This document shows, one piece after another, positions 21,370 to 34,222 of a stretch of DNA of 64,000 nucleotides (position 1 is its first letter; each line of letters opens with the position of its first letter). The stretch comes from Sesamum alatum (lineage: Eukaryota > Streptophyta > Magnoliopsida > Lamiales > Pedaliaceae). Made by a program: the position numbers and the translations under genes. Below the pieces are notes generated by a model, which had not been told where the DNA came from, ran no database searches, and worked only from the letters and a program-made list of their open reading frames with translations. The stretch spans positions 11,503,866-11,567,865 of the forward strand of contig JACGWO010000011.1 of the NCBI GenBank assembly GCA_034509735.1, given 5' to 3'.

Positions 21370-22360
21370 TAGGGGTGGCAACGAGTCGAGCTCGACCATT
21401 TTTGGCGAGCTCGAGCTTGAGCTCGTAATTATTTATATAATTTTTTTTATATTTTTTAATTATTAGTATAATTTTTTAATAAAATTATAGTATTATAAAT
21501 TATAATAGTATAGAATATGTATATATATAAATTAATTATTAGGACTTGTTAATTTAAAAAATTAGAAGAGATTACAAATAAATATTAAAATATAACATAG
21601 AATTTATATGTGTCATATTAAAAAAAATATTAAAACTTAGTAAATTGTTGATTAAGCTTGTTGATTTCATTATTATTATTATTATTATTATTATCATCAT
21701 CATCATCTTCATCATCATCATCATCATCTTTAGATTAATTCATGGGAATCACTAAGTTTTGACATAAATTTATAAGTAAAATTTATAGATTGTGTAATGT
21801 ATACTATGTATTTTGATATAAATATAAGACTCACAAATAGATACAAAAATCATAAGTTAAATGTTAGGACTTGTTAGTTTAAAAAAGTATAAGAGGTTAT
21901 AAATAGATATTAAAATATAACATAAAATTTATATGTATCATATTAAATAATTATTTTAAAGAAAATATTAAAATTTACTAAATATTGATTAAGTTTATTT
22001 TTATATAAATTATAAAATTTAAATGTATAAATAAAAGTACCAATACCATAGTTTATTATTATCTAAAATAAAATGTATGATATTGATTAATAATTACAAT
22101 ATATGATCAATTTTGAGTATAAAATTGATAAAGTATTGAATATCAAATTAACATATAAAAATTTTAAACATAAAAAAATATATAAAAATAAAAAAAAAGA
22201 GAAAAGCTCGCGAGCGGATAGAGAGAATTGAGCTCGAGCTCGAGTTGGCTCGACTCGAGCTCGAAAAACTCAAGCTCGAGTCAAGCTCAAACTCGAGCCG
22301 GCTCGCGTCTGCCACCCCTAACTGACTTCGCGAGCCGGTTCGACTCGTCTGCCACCCCTA
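21370..22360. mobile_element. hAT-like non-autonomous element, 8-bp target duplication
   Basis: Terminal inverted repeats TAGGGGTGGCA and TGCCACCCCTA are flanked by ACTGAGAT at 21362-21369 and 22361-22368, a perfect 8-bp duplication as made by hAT transposases. Subterminal regions are dense in reiterated gagctcgag/ctcgagctc motifs. The centre is AT-rich with two direct copies of a segment of about 150 bp (near 21535 and 21860). There is no transposase. The right terminus is present twice, at 22308-22318 and 22350-22360. Confidence 0.85.
21668..21729. repeat. Compound trinucleotide microsatellite (ATT)n(ATC)n
   Basis: Repeated att units pass directly into atc units, with one ttc interruption. 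It lies inside the hAT-like element. Confidence 0.95.
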
Positions 22361-22368
22361 ACTGAGAT

Positions 22369-24161
22369 AATAGGACATTCTAGTTTGAAGTTCCCATCAA
22401 AATTGAAAGTTTAATGGACAAATAAACTTCTTTTATTGAATTTAAGGTTCAATTGTAGTTTAAAGTGTTATGGATATTACAGTGTACATAGAAAAATCCC
22501 GTGTACCAATGCCGCTCGACCCCAGATGCAAGCGAATGTATCAGTCTCAAAACCATAACCATTATTCCAAGAAATAAGCTTTAGGTGTTAGTTCAAACCC
22601 ATAGTGGGTCCATGACAACTCTAACTTGGGTGGGGTATTCAAAGGTATGTTTGACCACATCTTTATGAGAATTAAGATCAAAGTGAAGGACTATTAATGC
22701 GCTCAACCGTCGTAACCACATTCGAAAATTTTCATATTTTGTGTGTGATAATTGAAGTTTAAAGGCATAATTCAAGGCAAAGTCTATTATAGCTCCTTCG
22801 AATGAACATTGTTACCACTAAGTTGTATATTATAGCCGGAAGACACATGCATCGACTATATGGTATGAGTTGCCACCTATTTCATTTCATATTTTAATTT
22901 CAAAAATTTTAAAGCACGTGGGGATAGTTCAAAATAAACTTTAAACTTTTTTCAATTGTCAAATTATTTCCTACAATTTATTTTAACTTAATGTGCAAGT
23001 TTAATTTAACTAGTAATAAATATGTGCGCTGCACGTGAGTCATATGATATTATTAAAATAATAATATAATTTTAAAATTTAACGATTAAATGTAAAATAT
23101 ACTAATTAATTCACGATATAATAATTAAATGTAAATCGATGTTTTCATTAGTCTTTATCTTTTTCTTTTTTAATTTTGATTGCTGCTGACATCTTCTTTT
23201 TGCTTGATTTTAATGATTATTGAATCAATCGTTGTGAAGATAAATAAAATACTTTTGCATGAAATACTTTTCCTCCAACTTACTTCAAGTTTGACTCTTA
23301 TTTAAGTTGTTTAACAATTAAATCATACTATTATTTAATGTTAAACAATCAATTAATAATTTTATACCATTGCTTTTATTTTTTTGAGATCTAAATTTCA
23401 AAAAGATCCGAGGTTCAAATAGAAATTCTCGTAGGGCTCTTTTGTTCTCGAAAAGTATCTAACTAATTATGTTGTTAAGCAAAGATAAAAGAACATAATA
23501 ATCATAGTGTTGACATCAAAATTTTGGAATAAATTATCAATTAAAAACCCAAATAAATTGACTAATAATTAGGTTCCAAATTAAAATTCATATTAAATGT
23601 GGGTTTTACATATTGATAATAAATTATCAATAAATTCATACTAAATTTGGCCTTAAGCGTCGTTACAGACTGATTCAAAATAAAGTACAAAATAATTCTT
23701 TTAGCCTGGATTAGTTAAGTGGGTCAAAAAATGTTCAAGTACAACTTGTTAGGAGACTGATGCAATGTCAAAGCCATAATTTTCAAATTCAAGCAATCTA
23801 AGTATGCTCATGCCTATAAAAGGAACCTACACACACAATAAGACACCTTTGAAACACACACACGTACACACACACACACACAATAGGATACACAAGCCAA
23901 ATCCTAATAACTCAAGTCCTAAATAAGTTCAAAACTCTCTACATCTTCCAAAGTTATGCAATCATGAATGTTCTACGTTTTTCCTTGGCATCAAAGGTTT
24001 GATGATATCCTATTTCAAGGTAACTTGTGCATGATTTTCTCCCACAACAGGACACACAAGTCAGGTTTATTTTCTATCTTCTTCTTTATAGAATGTTTTT
24101 TTAACTTTTCTAATTTCACAAGAGGTAAATCACATTTAACCCAAACCTTAAATAGCAATAT
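22369..24161. other. Intergenic AT-rich DNA
   Basis: No supported gene. A promoter-like stretch with a TATA-type tataaaagg at about 23815-23823 is followed by an (AC)-rich tract, but the ATGs that follow open only very short frames. It could be a remnant of an LTR or a dead gene 5' end. Confidence 0.4.
23852..23882. repeat. (AC)n dinucleotide repeat
   Basis: Alternating ac units interrupted once by gt, just downstream of a TATA-like motif. Confidence 0.9.
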
Positions 24162-24170
24162 TATGTTGTA

Positions 24171-25515
24171 GGCTTAATTGCATAAAATCCCCCTGTATTT
24201 TACAAACTCAGCTAAAAACTCCTTCATGTTTTAAAAATAGGCTAAAAACCCCCTTCTGTTTTATTAAATGTAGCTCAATCGCCCTACTCCGTTAAATTGA
24301 CTTGACGGCGTTAATTTTTTAGTTATATGACCGTTATGCCCTTTTTATTATATACTATTCCTTATTTTACTAACTGTTGGATCTTCTTTGTGTATATAAT
24401 AACAGTTGATCTGATCAATAAATCTCAACCGTAAGATCTAAGAAAAATGAAAGGTTTAGACTCAACAAATTATTTAATTTATATTATATACAGAAAATTT
24501 AAATTATAAAAATATATTATTATTTATATATATAAAACTAAAAAAAAGACCCTCTCCCTCCCCCCGCCCCCCCTCTTCCCCACCCCCGACCGCCCACCCC
24601 CCGCCACCCTACCCCGCCAACAAATCTGGCGACGCGGCCGTCGCCCAGGTAATCCTCTCATTTTCATTTCGTTGCATTTGGGTTCCCAATCTTTCTTTAC
24701 CAGCAATTCTTGCTAGTTTTTCCATGACAATTCTTGAATTTTTTTGCCTGCTGAATGCTGTTCTTGCTAATTTTTCCATGAATTCTTGGTTTTCTGGCTG
24801 CTGAATAGTGCTCTTGCTATTTTTCCACGAATTATGGGGTTTCTGTGGCTGCTGAATGAATGCTGGGAAATTCTCTTATTCTTGTAGAATACAAGTACAG
24901 AAATTGTTGTGAAGAGTTGAAGTTGTGGTAGATCTCCTTAAAAAAATTTCATTTTAATTAATTTAATTATATTTATTAATATAATTATTAAATATTTACT
25001 TAAATGTAGTGTACAATATATATTGGGTATAATTATTAAAAAGATCTAAATTCATTTATAAATTGTATTATTGTAATTATTTAATATTTATATTCATGTA
25101 GATACTAAAATTTGAAAATTAAAATTTAGTATATTAAACTTGATAATTTATTTTTTTTATCATTTCGTATTTTAATATGTAATATAAATATATTAAAAAC
25201 AAAATTATTTATACTTTTAGGATATATGAAAATGCAAACAAAATCCTTCAAAAATAGTCTATTTGGACCATGGTAATTTTATATACAATACAACGGTATT
25301 TTAGTCAAATATGGACAAAAAAAAAGTCAAAACACGATAAAATTATGCCCAAACGCACTTCAGGCGTGTGCACACCACCTTCCGTTAGTTTCTAACGGAA
25401 GGGGGGTTTTGTGCTGCATTTACTAAAACACAGGGGGGTGTTTAGCTTATCTTCAAAATACAGGGGGGGTTTTAGCTATTTCACAAAAACACAGGGGGTA
25501 AATTGAAATTTAGCC
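24171..25515. mobile_element. Mutator-like element with a GC-rich gene-fragment-like interior
   Basis: Perfect 9-bp duplications TATGTTGTA lie at 24162-24170 and 25516-25524. The ends ggcttaattgcataaaatc and gtaaattgaaatttagcc are inverted relatives, with further paired blocks rich in ccccctgt and aggggg. The interior holds a GC-rich islet (24548-24655) ending in a splice-donor-like cag|gtaatc, then an intron-like T-rich stretch up to ttcttgtag near 24888. This looks like the first exon and intron of a captured gene (Pack-MULE style). No transposase is present. Confidence 0.75.
24710..24868. repeat. Three imperfect tandem copies of a unit of about 50 bp
   Basis: Each unit contains cttgcta-tttttcca-gaattctt and ends in gctgctgaat or cctgctgaat. 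It lies in the intron-like part of the Mutator-like element. Confidence 0.7.
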
Positions 25516-25524
25516 TATGTTGTA

Positions 25525-28465
25525 TCTGTTGAAAATTTCAACTACTTTTTCTTTTATTTCATCAACCTTTGGAAAAGTGTGCTAATATTTTACTTAATTA
25601 ACAAAAGGTCATTCTTCTCTACAACTATTACTACTACTCTAAGTGGACGACTTAATTTTTCAAATGTTGTTTTAATTTTAGGATAATATTACTGATAGTG
25701 AAATTTTTTTCTTATTGTGGTTTCTTTTTATAATTTTATATTTAACTACATCTACTAATTTTTGTTATAGTTTTTTCTTTAACAATTAAAAAAATTATAA
25801 CTTAATTTACAAAAATGCAATTAAACTCAAAGTAAATAAAATAAAATAAAAATAAAAACCTTAAACTAATATGTACTGAATGTAAATGCTTGAAATGCTA
25901 ATTTAGTTCATCTAACTGCCTTGTTTATCCTTTATTAAATCTTTTATTTATTTATCTTAGTACTTGACAACATTCATTTTGTCAATTATTTCCCCCTTTT
26001 TAGTTAATCCAATATTGTTTTCATGTTCTGCATTCTGTTAATTTTTTTCATGAGATTTTCTTTTCCCATATGTTATGGATTGTGGCTAATAACTAATTCT
26101 TATTTATTATTAAAATTTGTTCTTATGAAAAAGTATAATATATTTTCACAATTGAAACAAACATTGTTGGGATTCACACTTTAACTATAATATAATATAA
26201 TACAATATGATATAATAAAATAGTACTTAATATATTTTGTTATTTATTGAAGTTTTAGCTTAATATTTACATATACAATTCATTTAGAGTTTACCTTCAA
26301 ATATTATCATATATAACCTAACAAATTATATTTTTAAGATATTTAAAGTCTATTCTGACAAATTAATTGAATTGAAGTAATATTTAACTTTTTATTTTAT
26401 TTGCGATTCTTGTATCTAGTTAAATATTGGTTAAATGCATCATGACCGTTAATTTGGTTTCTCTTTTTCTTTTACTATACATTAATAAGTAATTCACATA
26501 ACACACATACATACATATATATATATATGCCTACTATTGTACTATATATAAATTACTGTAACTATTAGTATTATTATTTTTACCTATATCTCAATCATAC
26601 GTCTCTATATTTAAAATAGTACTCCGCTAAAGTACTCATATATGTGCATCTTTAGGAATATTTCATGCTATTTAAATTTATAATCGACTAAATTATCCCT
26701 TTTTAAATTATAAATAACAATCATAAAAGTACTGTAAAAAATATAAACATTTATATCACTCCAAGTTCTAGCAGTTGAAGAAACTACACTAAAAAAAAGA
26801 CACAATTTCTGGATAACAAAAATGATATACTCTATAGTTATAAACTTATGTCGGTAATTTCTATCATAATTGTTAGAATTTACAGTTATTATGATAGTCT
26901 ATATTTTTTCAGTATATTTTTTATGATTGTTAGTAAAATTTGATAAGAGGTAGTTTAGTCATCACAAATATTAAAAATTATGAAAAAAGAAATTATTATT
27001 ATTTCCAAAATACCGCACCAATGCGCATATACTGAGTTTAATTGCGCCTATCTTTTATATATTTAAGCTTTATTAATTTAGCGTACATAAATATTACAAA
27101 ATAAAAAAAAAAATAAGAAGAGTAATAAGTATGATTGATCAATTGTTCATTTAAATTTTAATACGTGTCAATTTGATAATTATTATATCTATGTCAATAA
27201 CTTATTGAGTGACCTACTTAATAATTGATTTCACGACATCTATTCCAATCCTATTAATAACTATATTAATAAAATTATAACATGTAATATATAAAAAAAT
27301 AAAAAATTAGAAGAGAATCATTCACACATTTTATAATTGTATAGACAATGTTTATCAATGGTTATGCACCCATTTTTTCTTTTCTATTTTTTTTTTCAAA
27401 AACTGACGTATGTGGTGATGGTTTAGAAATAGGATTTGGACCTTTTAATATCTTTTATACAATGAGCGATTTCTATCCTACATTGTTGAAAAGATCAATC
27501 TTATACACTGATATTTTGTTCTATTATATTAGAGATAATTAAAAAAAATCATATAAGGTTTCTAGTAATATACCTCAAATGTTCAAATCACATTTTAATC
27601 TATCTTATTACAAAAGTATTCGCTTTACATGATTAGTGATTCTCAATTTTCTTTTTAACTTATGTTACTCTTCAAAATGTTTGTTTTATATGGCAATCCA
27701 GTTAATTGATTTTCATTTGTTATCTAACATATCTTAAAATGTCAAGTAATCTAACTAATACTCATTAAATCAATGCTAGAAAATTTTTAGACATTAAATC
27801 CTTTCAATTTTCATTAATTTTTATAGTCATTCCTTGTTACATATATCATAGGGGTATTTTTTATCTAGTAAATACATTATATTATGAATATAATATACTA
27901 AAAAATAATATGCAAATAAGTATAATGTGAAAAGTAATTAATAGGAATTAATAAGCATACTATTCTACTTTTTTATCCTTAAAACATTAATATTGCAAGG
28001 TTAATTTAGTCCAATAAAAAACAAAAAAAAAAAACTTTTTTTTATGATTCATACTTTTATAGATATAGATACAGATATAGATATTTATTTTAGGTTTATG
28101 ACTCATTATTATAATAATTTAATTGTAATATTATGAGGTTAATAAGTATTTGGTCCTTACATTTTATATTTATGAGGCCCATTTAACATGAATTTATTGT
28201 GATCATTATGGGCCACTCATTATTTTTAACAGTAAAATTATTTACAACTATTTAAGGCCCGTTGCATTTCTACATTTGCAAGAGAGAGAGAGAGTGAAGT
28301 TTTGTCTAGATCATTTATGAGTTTTGGAAAACACATTCATACTTCCACAAGTTTTGACAACATGATTCTTAGTCTTCTCTTAATCGTGCACATCGGATGA
28401 GATACTGCTGGGATCTAATAGGATTTTATCCCGAATTCATGATTAGCCATTAATACTTGCACGTG
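25525..28465. other. Long AT-rich intergenic stretch without a supported gene
   Basis: No protein family, splice-consistent gene or clear transposon end was recognised. From about 28130 the sequence has an LTR- or promoter-like look (GA-rich tract at about 28281-28294, short GC-richer blocks), but no boundaries could be set. Confidence 0.4.
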
Positions 28466-28545
28466 AGGTGACAATCATGAGTTTAGGACAACGACAAGTG
28501 TCGTAAGGCGGCAATCATGAGTTTAGGACAACGACAAGTGTCGTG
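28466..28545. repeat. Two tandem copies of a 40-bp unit
   Basis: Copies at 28466-28505 and 28506-28545 differ at only a few bases. The unit contains caatcatgagtttaggacaa and an inner inverted pair cgacaagtgtcg. Its purpose is unknown; it may belong to an LTR fragment. Confidence 0.85.
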
Positions 28546-28807
28546 ACTCTCCATCGGTGCAATTTTCTAAATTATCATAATTTATTTCATTTATTTAATT
28601 ACTATATGAATTGTGTTAAATTATATATCGATATTTTATATGTGATTATTTTGAAATATAATTATAAACACAAATCACACAATATTCACAATAGTTCGCA
28701 CCAATTAAGAAAAAAACGTCTATCGTGCGGACTAGTTCGCCACTCATTCACAAGCCCTCATATTTATATATAAAAGCCAACAACACACACAATGCACATA
28801 TTATAAA

Positions 28808-29026
28808 GGGATAATTACATTTACACCCCCTCACCTATTGTTCATTTACACAAACCACCCCTACCTTTTGAAAAAATACAGAAACCACCCCTGACAGCAT
28901 TTAAAACCCCAAAATACCCCTATTGACTTGGTCAAACTATAATATAAATTTTGAAGGACAAAATTGCCCTTTGGGGTGTTTTTGTAATTACCAAAAGATA
29001 GAGGGGGTGTTAATGTAATGTTTATA
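28808..29026. repeat. Foldback element, family I
   Basis: The left arm gggataattacatttacacc and the right arm gggggtgttaatgtaatg are inverted relatives. The extreme right end has decayed and no duplication is readable. Confidence 0.55.
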
Positions 29027-29064
29027 AGGATGAGTAATATGACCCCATATATTTTTTTATTATT

Positions 29065-29495
29065 TATATCAAATTTAAATTAAAATTATTTTATCAACTT
29101 TTTTTAGTTGAATCTCTATAAAAAAATTATAATTTTTAATAATTGAAATATTAAATTGTTCAATTAATATATATTTACAAAGTTAGCTACTAGGCTATAC
29201 ATTGAAATTATAATTATCACACTTGTATAAATTATTTTAGATTCTTAAAATTAAAAAAATATTTGTCCTCTATTTTTATTTATAACTAAAATTAATAAAT
29301 TATATCAAACTTAAATTTAAGTTTAAATCATTTTATAACTTTTTTTTATTGAATCTTTACATAAATTACACCTTTTAATAATTGAAATATTAAATTATTC
29401 AATTAATATATTACAGAAAGTTAGTTACTAGGCTATATATTTAAATTATAATTATCACACTTTAATAAATTATTTTAAAATTTTAAAATTAAAAG
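29065..29495. repeat. Direct duplication of an AT-rich segment of about 200 bp
   Basis: 29065-29265 and 29297-29495 share long matching blocks, for example aattgaaatattaaatt, gttcaattaatatat-like sequence and actaggctata, spaced by about 235 bp. Confidence 0.7.
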
Positions 29496-29639
29496 ATTAT
29501 TTATCCACTATGCTTATTTGCATTTAAATTTTACTATAATTAATAAATTATATATATGTATATATATATATTTATACATATATAAAAAAAATATATATTT
29601 TACATATATGATATATATCTATATTTTTGTACATACATA

Positions 29640-29735
29640 TTTAGATAGCGGATGAATGTGGAGGAGGGCGACAACAAAGTCGGTGAAAACGGAAGAGGGG
29701 TCGGGCACAGGCAGGGTGGCGGGGGTGAGGGATAA
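29640..29735. other. Small GC-rich islet in AT-rich DNA
   Basis: A G-rich block (gaggagggcgacaacaaag, cagggtggcgggggtgaggg) stands out from its surroundings, like the islets at 24548-24655 and 37321-37500. No reading frame of note. Confidence 0.5.
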
Positions 29736-30077
29736 TTTAAAAATTTTTTTTAATAAATAAATTATTTATTTTACTGATTCTGATATGATTTATATAAAAC
29801 AAGACCAAACTACGTAGTCGGCATGCTCTATGGATAAAATGGAACCAATGAGGGATTCATCAAACACATCAATCAACAATTTACAATTTGAAGAAACCAA
29901 ACTCCCTGCCAAAGAAGTTTTATACAAGAAACTTTACAAGTAAGCTGCAGAAGCCCTTGTACAGTATAATTGATCGGAAGTTGGAATATGATTGGCTATT
30001 GTGAAAATGTATTACCAGATTAGTTCAGTACTCCACTACCTCAGAGCAGAGATGGCTATGTTGCAGCTCATGAACAT

Positions 30078-31913
30078 CTACGTCTGAGTATGGGACATAT
30101 TGTACATCACTCCCCAGGAAGGGTTGCCAGCAGCCACAGCACCGGCACCAACTGCAGGACCACTGATTACTGGAGGGCCGACTGCAAATCCACCAGCAGC
30201 ATATGAGTTCATTCCCTCCACTGCTGCCCCACCAATGGCGTGAAGATGAGGTCCACCAAAACTGCCAGCATAGCCCCCGGTTCCATGAACAGGAGTTGGA
30301 TATAAATTATCTGCATTCATGTAGGGGCCAGTATATGGGATTGGAGCTGCATAGATGTAGGAGCATCGTTAGTACATGGGGAAGGATGAAGAGCTATAGA
30401 TGGGATGTCAAAGTATGAAAACAAAGAATTACCACTAGCCCTCTTCTCAGCATTTGACACCTCGGCACGTAGCCTCTCTACTTCTTCAGCCATACCAATC
30501 AGATCTTTCTCCAAAAGCTTCATCTGCTCCACTTTTTCTATGTTTAAACCTTTTTCATATTCAAAAGTCTTGCTTTTTTTCCCGTAATAAAGGGGAACAA
30601 ATGGATAGAAATAAGAAGAACAAGATTAGTAAAGCCAACCCATTTGTTACAATTCAAGGCTTATCACAAAAAGAAAAATAATGTAATGTCAAGTACAATG
30701 ACTGGCTGCACAGACAGATCAAAAAATTTCAGCCTTGAGGAAGACATGATGCAATTACTAATTGAAATCTCAAAACTATGTACTATTCTAGAAACTAACC
30801 TACTTTTTCTTCTGACTCATAAGTAGAATACGAAGTACTCTAATGAAAATTAACTTTAAGAGGAACTATAACAATTTAAAGACATTACAAAGATTTATCA
30901 GGGTGATGCACAATTTTCTTTATCATAAAATGTTATCGATATTTCATTATGCTCTTATGGATAATAAGGCCATCAACTAGATAAAGCATTAAATTGAACT
31001 GAGATTAATTGGAACATTATCTCATTCCACATGCTTTAGGGATGTATTTATAATTTTAAGTGTTGCACTGGCTACCTCCGCCTCTGTTCATGCTGGTGGT
31101 AATTAAAGCTGAGTCTAGATGTAATTTTAAAAAAAAAAAAAAAATCGTCTGCATCCAATAGAACAAAAATCATTACATAAAAACTTAGGGAGAGTTTCAC
31201 AAAGGCTAAAGCCACCTAATTGCCAATGTTTTAAGAATTAAAAAGTGAAGCATAGACAGTCCATAAGGAAAAGCACTACACAGGAGGAGAATCATTGTAA
31301 GATGAAATGCGGGTCACTGGGTGATGAGCGATTATTGAAGAAATTAATGAACATGAAGAGCTTATTTCACTCACCGTAATCTTTGATGCTCTTGCCTCAG
31401 GCAATCAAGTTCGGCATGCATTTCCGGTATCTTTTTAACATCCGAACGGTTGTTCTCCAATTCCTTGGTAGCCTTCTTGATTTTAGCAGTCAACTCTTGC
31501 CTAGCTGTCACTAAACTCCGTGCTTCAGCATGGACCTCTTGAAGTTCTTTCTTTACACTGTCCCCTGCTCCAATATCAGCTTCCAGTTTTGAAATCTTCT
31601 CCAACAAAATGCGAATCTGAATGTCAGCTTCAGTTTGGATACTTCTGATATGTTCTCTAAGTTTCTCTGCTTCCCGTTGTGCAGCTTCAAGATCCTGCCT
31701 CAAGGCCAAATGAGTAGATGCCAGTTGATGATTGTCCCTAGCAAGTTGATCAATTTCTGCTTCCTGCAAGACCAATTTATTCTCTAAAAGTACAGGAGGA
31801 GGAAGTGGTTCCATAGGATGCAGAGCAGGAGGCAAAGGACCACGACGTATCATTTCTGAAGCTTGGATAAACCGTTCATCATATGGTGGTGGTATATTTC
31901 TTCTTGAAGCCAT
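30078..31913 (-). CDS. FLX-like (FLOWERING LOCUS C EXPRESSOR-like) coiled-coil protein
   Basis: Three coding exons on the minus strand, 31375-31913, 30433-30572 and 30078-30346, join in frame to 315 residues. The N-terminus (MASRRNIPPPYDERF) is Pro-rich. Residues of about 45-230 form a long coiled coil with strong family phrases (ENKLVLQEAEIDQLARDNHQ, VKKIPEMHAELDCLRQEHQR), and exon 2 adds KTFEYEKGLNIEKVEQMKLL. The C-terminal third is rich in Gly, Ala, Pro and Tyr. FLX-family proteins include partners of FRIGIDA in activating FLC; the FLX-like 1/2 members, which this resembles, are less well characterised. The exon 2 acceptor follows a poor pyrimidine tract, so that border is the least certain. 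A 5' UTR exon near 34040-34190 is possible. Confidence 0.87.
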
Positions 31914-34213
31914 GAATAAGACAATTTCCTAAAGCCGAAATGGACCAAGATTAGGACAGTTTCCTGCTACTTCTCTGACAAAATACCAAAGGTAACAGAT
32001 AAAGCTCAACCGGAGCACATGGTTCCAAGAAGTAGTACTTCTGACTATGTCCAAGTCAGCAAAAAACATAACATAATTACAATTGTAGGATCAGCCAAAC
32101 TAAATATCTTCTGTAATTTATATGGCACCAGAGCTGAAAATCCTGAACTCAAGGAGAACTTGACCTTAACTATAGGACAATCTTCAGTTTACTTCAAGCA
32201 AGACATAGCACTGTATATATTTTCTTATTTCTAGCACACTCAAGAAAACTACTACTATGGCTCTCTTAAAATGAAAGCATGGAAAATTTATATATACTGT
32301 TGTATACTTGTATTTATAACTTCTTGTCTTTGGTTCACCTACCCATGATGTCACCGATGATGCCAAATGCAACGTGCACAATTCATAGTGAGAACCTTGG
32401 GTTAACTACATTGAGAAAACCTTAGGTTTATGACTTCAAATCCTGTTTTAGCCGTAAGTAGTGAATAAGGAGCAATGAATTCAATAGACCCAAAGATCTA
32501 AATCAAGTCATTTGGCAAATTCTTATACATATCAGAAAATCCACAACTAGAAACTTTCAACACAAGAAAGAATACCAACACTTCTACATAGCCAGGGTAG
32601 TTGATTAAGATGCAGACTTTAATTGTCTTAGACAAATTAAAGCATGACTCAATGCAAAAGCAGGTTTCTCACATAAACTAGAGAAAATGATCCTGAGTAG
32701 AAAAATGTAAAAGTACATGCAAATATGTCAATGTGGACATGGAAATTTTGATAGTTAGCATCATTTGTTGGATTTGGTGAACTTATACTCAAATCTAGTG
32801 TGGAAAAGCTATGTTATTTTGTTTGTGCTTCCATGTGAATGTGCTGACTAGGGGATAAGTTGGCTTGGATCCATCAATTCTGGCAACTAGGGCTCAATTT
32901 CAAATGAAAGCTGCAGCAATGTTTTCAGCCAGGGACATCTAATCATAGATGCATTCACAAGCATTCAGCATAACTGTCCATGGAGAATGCACACCTTTTA
33001 GTGAACTGAATGATGGGAGCTCTAACGATTTCTCTTAATTGCAGGTACTTTATATAGCTAAAGGAAAAAACATCAGAAATGAAGGTTTTAGTCATTTTCA
33101 CTTTATTTCCAGTCTCTACTCACTAAAGCTGCTTGGTGATGTTTTTCTTGATCCCTCTCCCCTAATAGAACTACTTCTTATAAGAGGAATCACGGGTTCG
33201 CCCACTCGAGTTGGAAAACCCCAGAGCTCTCCACCTTGTTCCATTTAGAATAGTGGTTGATACCTGGGGCCAGGAGGGTGTTAGATTGTTACAAGCCTTG
33301 TATGTATCCAGTAATTACTGGACACCGCTTTCCTTTTTAAGCAACAAAAATGCATTTCTCAGTAGCACGTGCAACGGAAGTGAATGTAGTGACTGTATAC
33401 CACCTCATTTGTATTCTTTGAGGCCCTCTTCACATCACTTTCCTTAAGTCGAAACTATCATTCCTTAAGTCGTGACTCTCAGTAACAGGCCAACATTCTA
33501 GCACAAGAAGATTAGAAGCTTGCTATATATTACAACTACCTTATCTTCTCACTTGCTTCATACAGAAACTCTCTCAATCTTTCAGCAGATCAAATGCTGA
33601 CAGAATCTTTATCATAAAAACTCTTCTTGATACACCACTCCCCTGATGCCACTATACCAAATGCCAGAAATTGCTTTCCCCAAACAAACAAAACCACCCC
33701 AACCAAATCACCGCAGACACATCAAAACCTATGCAAACAAAATTCACAAACAGGGAAATAAAAGGAACAAGAAAATTCCCAAAAGGAGAAGCAGTACTAG
33801 CCAAGCAACTGGAGCGCCCCCACCATTCAGCCCACTAATCCAAACTATTCTAAGTACATTCTCTATCAGTCGAATCATCAGATAACTCAATTCAAGAAAA
33901 AAAAATTGAAAATTAACTGAATAAAACACACAATCAGACCGACGGAAGTGTGATAAACGAACATATTAAAATGGAAGGAAAAAAAAAAAAAAAGAAAAGA
34001 ATTCAACTTTATTCAACGATTATTGAATTTCAGAAGAAAATCAGAACATGCCCAGGAAGGAAGGTGGAAACATCGAACCTGAACCCTTTTACTGTGATTT
34101 TCGCTCCACGGATATCATCTACGATTCCCACATGCAGCCAACGGAAATAGGGAATGAGGAAAAACGGAAGAAAATTTGGAGTGGGAATTGTGAAACTGAA
34201 ACACATATACTAC
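31914..34213 (-). other. Upstream region of the FLX-like gene, possibly with a 5' UTR intron
   Basis: No coding sequence of recognised family. The block at 34040-34190 is less AT-rich and could be a non-coding first exon on the minus strand, but no transcript evidence exists here. Other open frames are short and unsupported. Confidence 0.35.
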
Positions 34214-34222
34214 TAAATATTT

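Noticed and set aside
23800..24060. A possible gene start: TATA-like motif, AC-rich leader and an ATG followed by a donor-like gtaact
   Set aside because: All reading frames from the nearby ATGs close within a few codons, and no downstream exon could be linked. It may be a dead gene 5' end or LTR piece.
33180..33300. A possible SINE: a box-B-like ggttcgcccactcgag
   Set aside because: No box A at the right distance, no tail and no flanking duplication.
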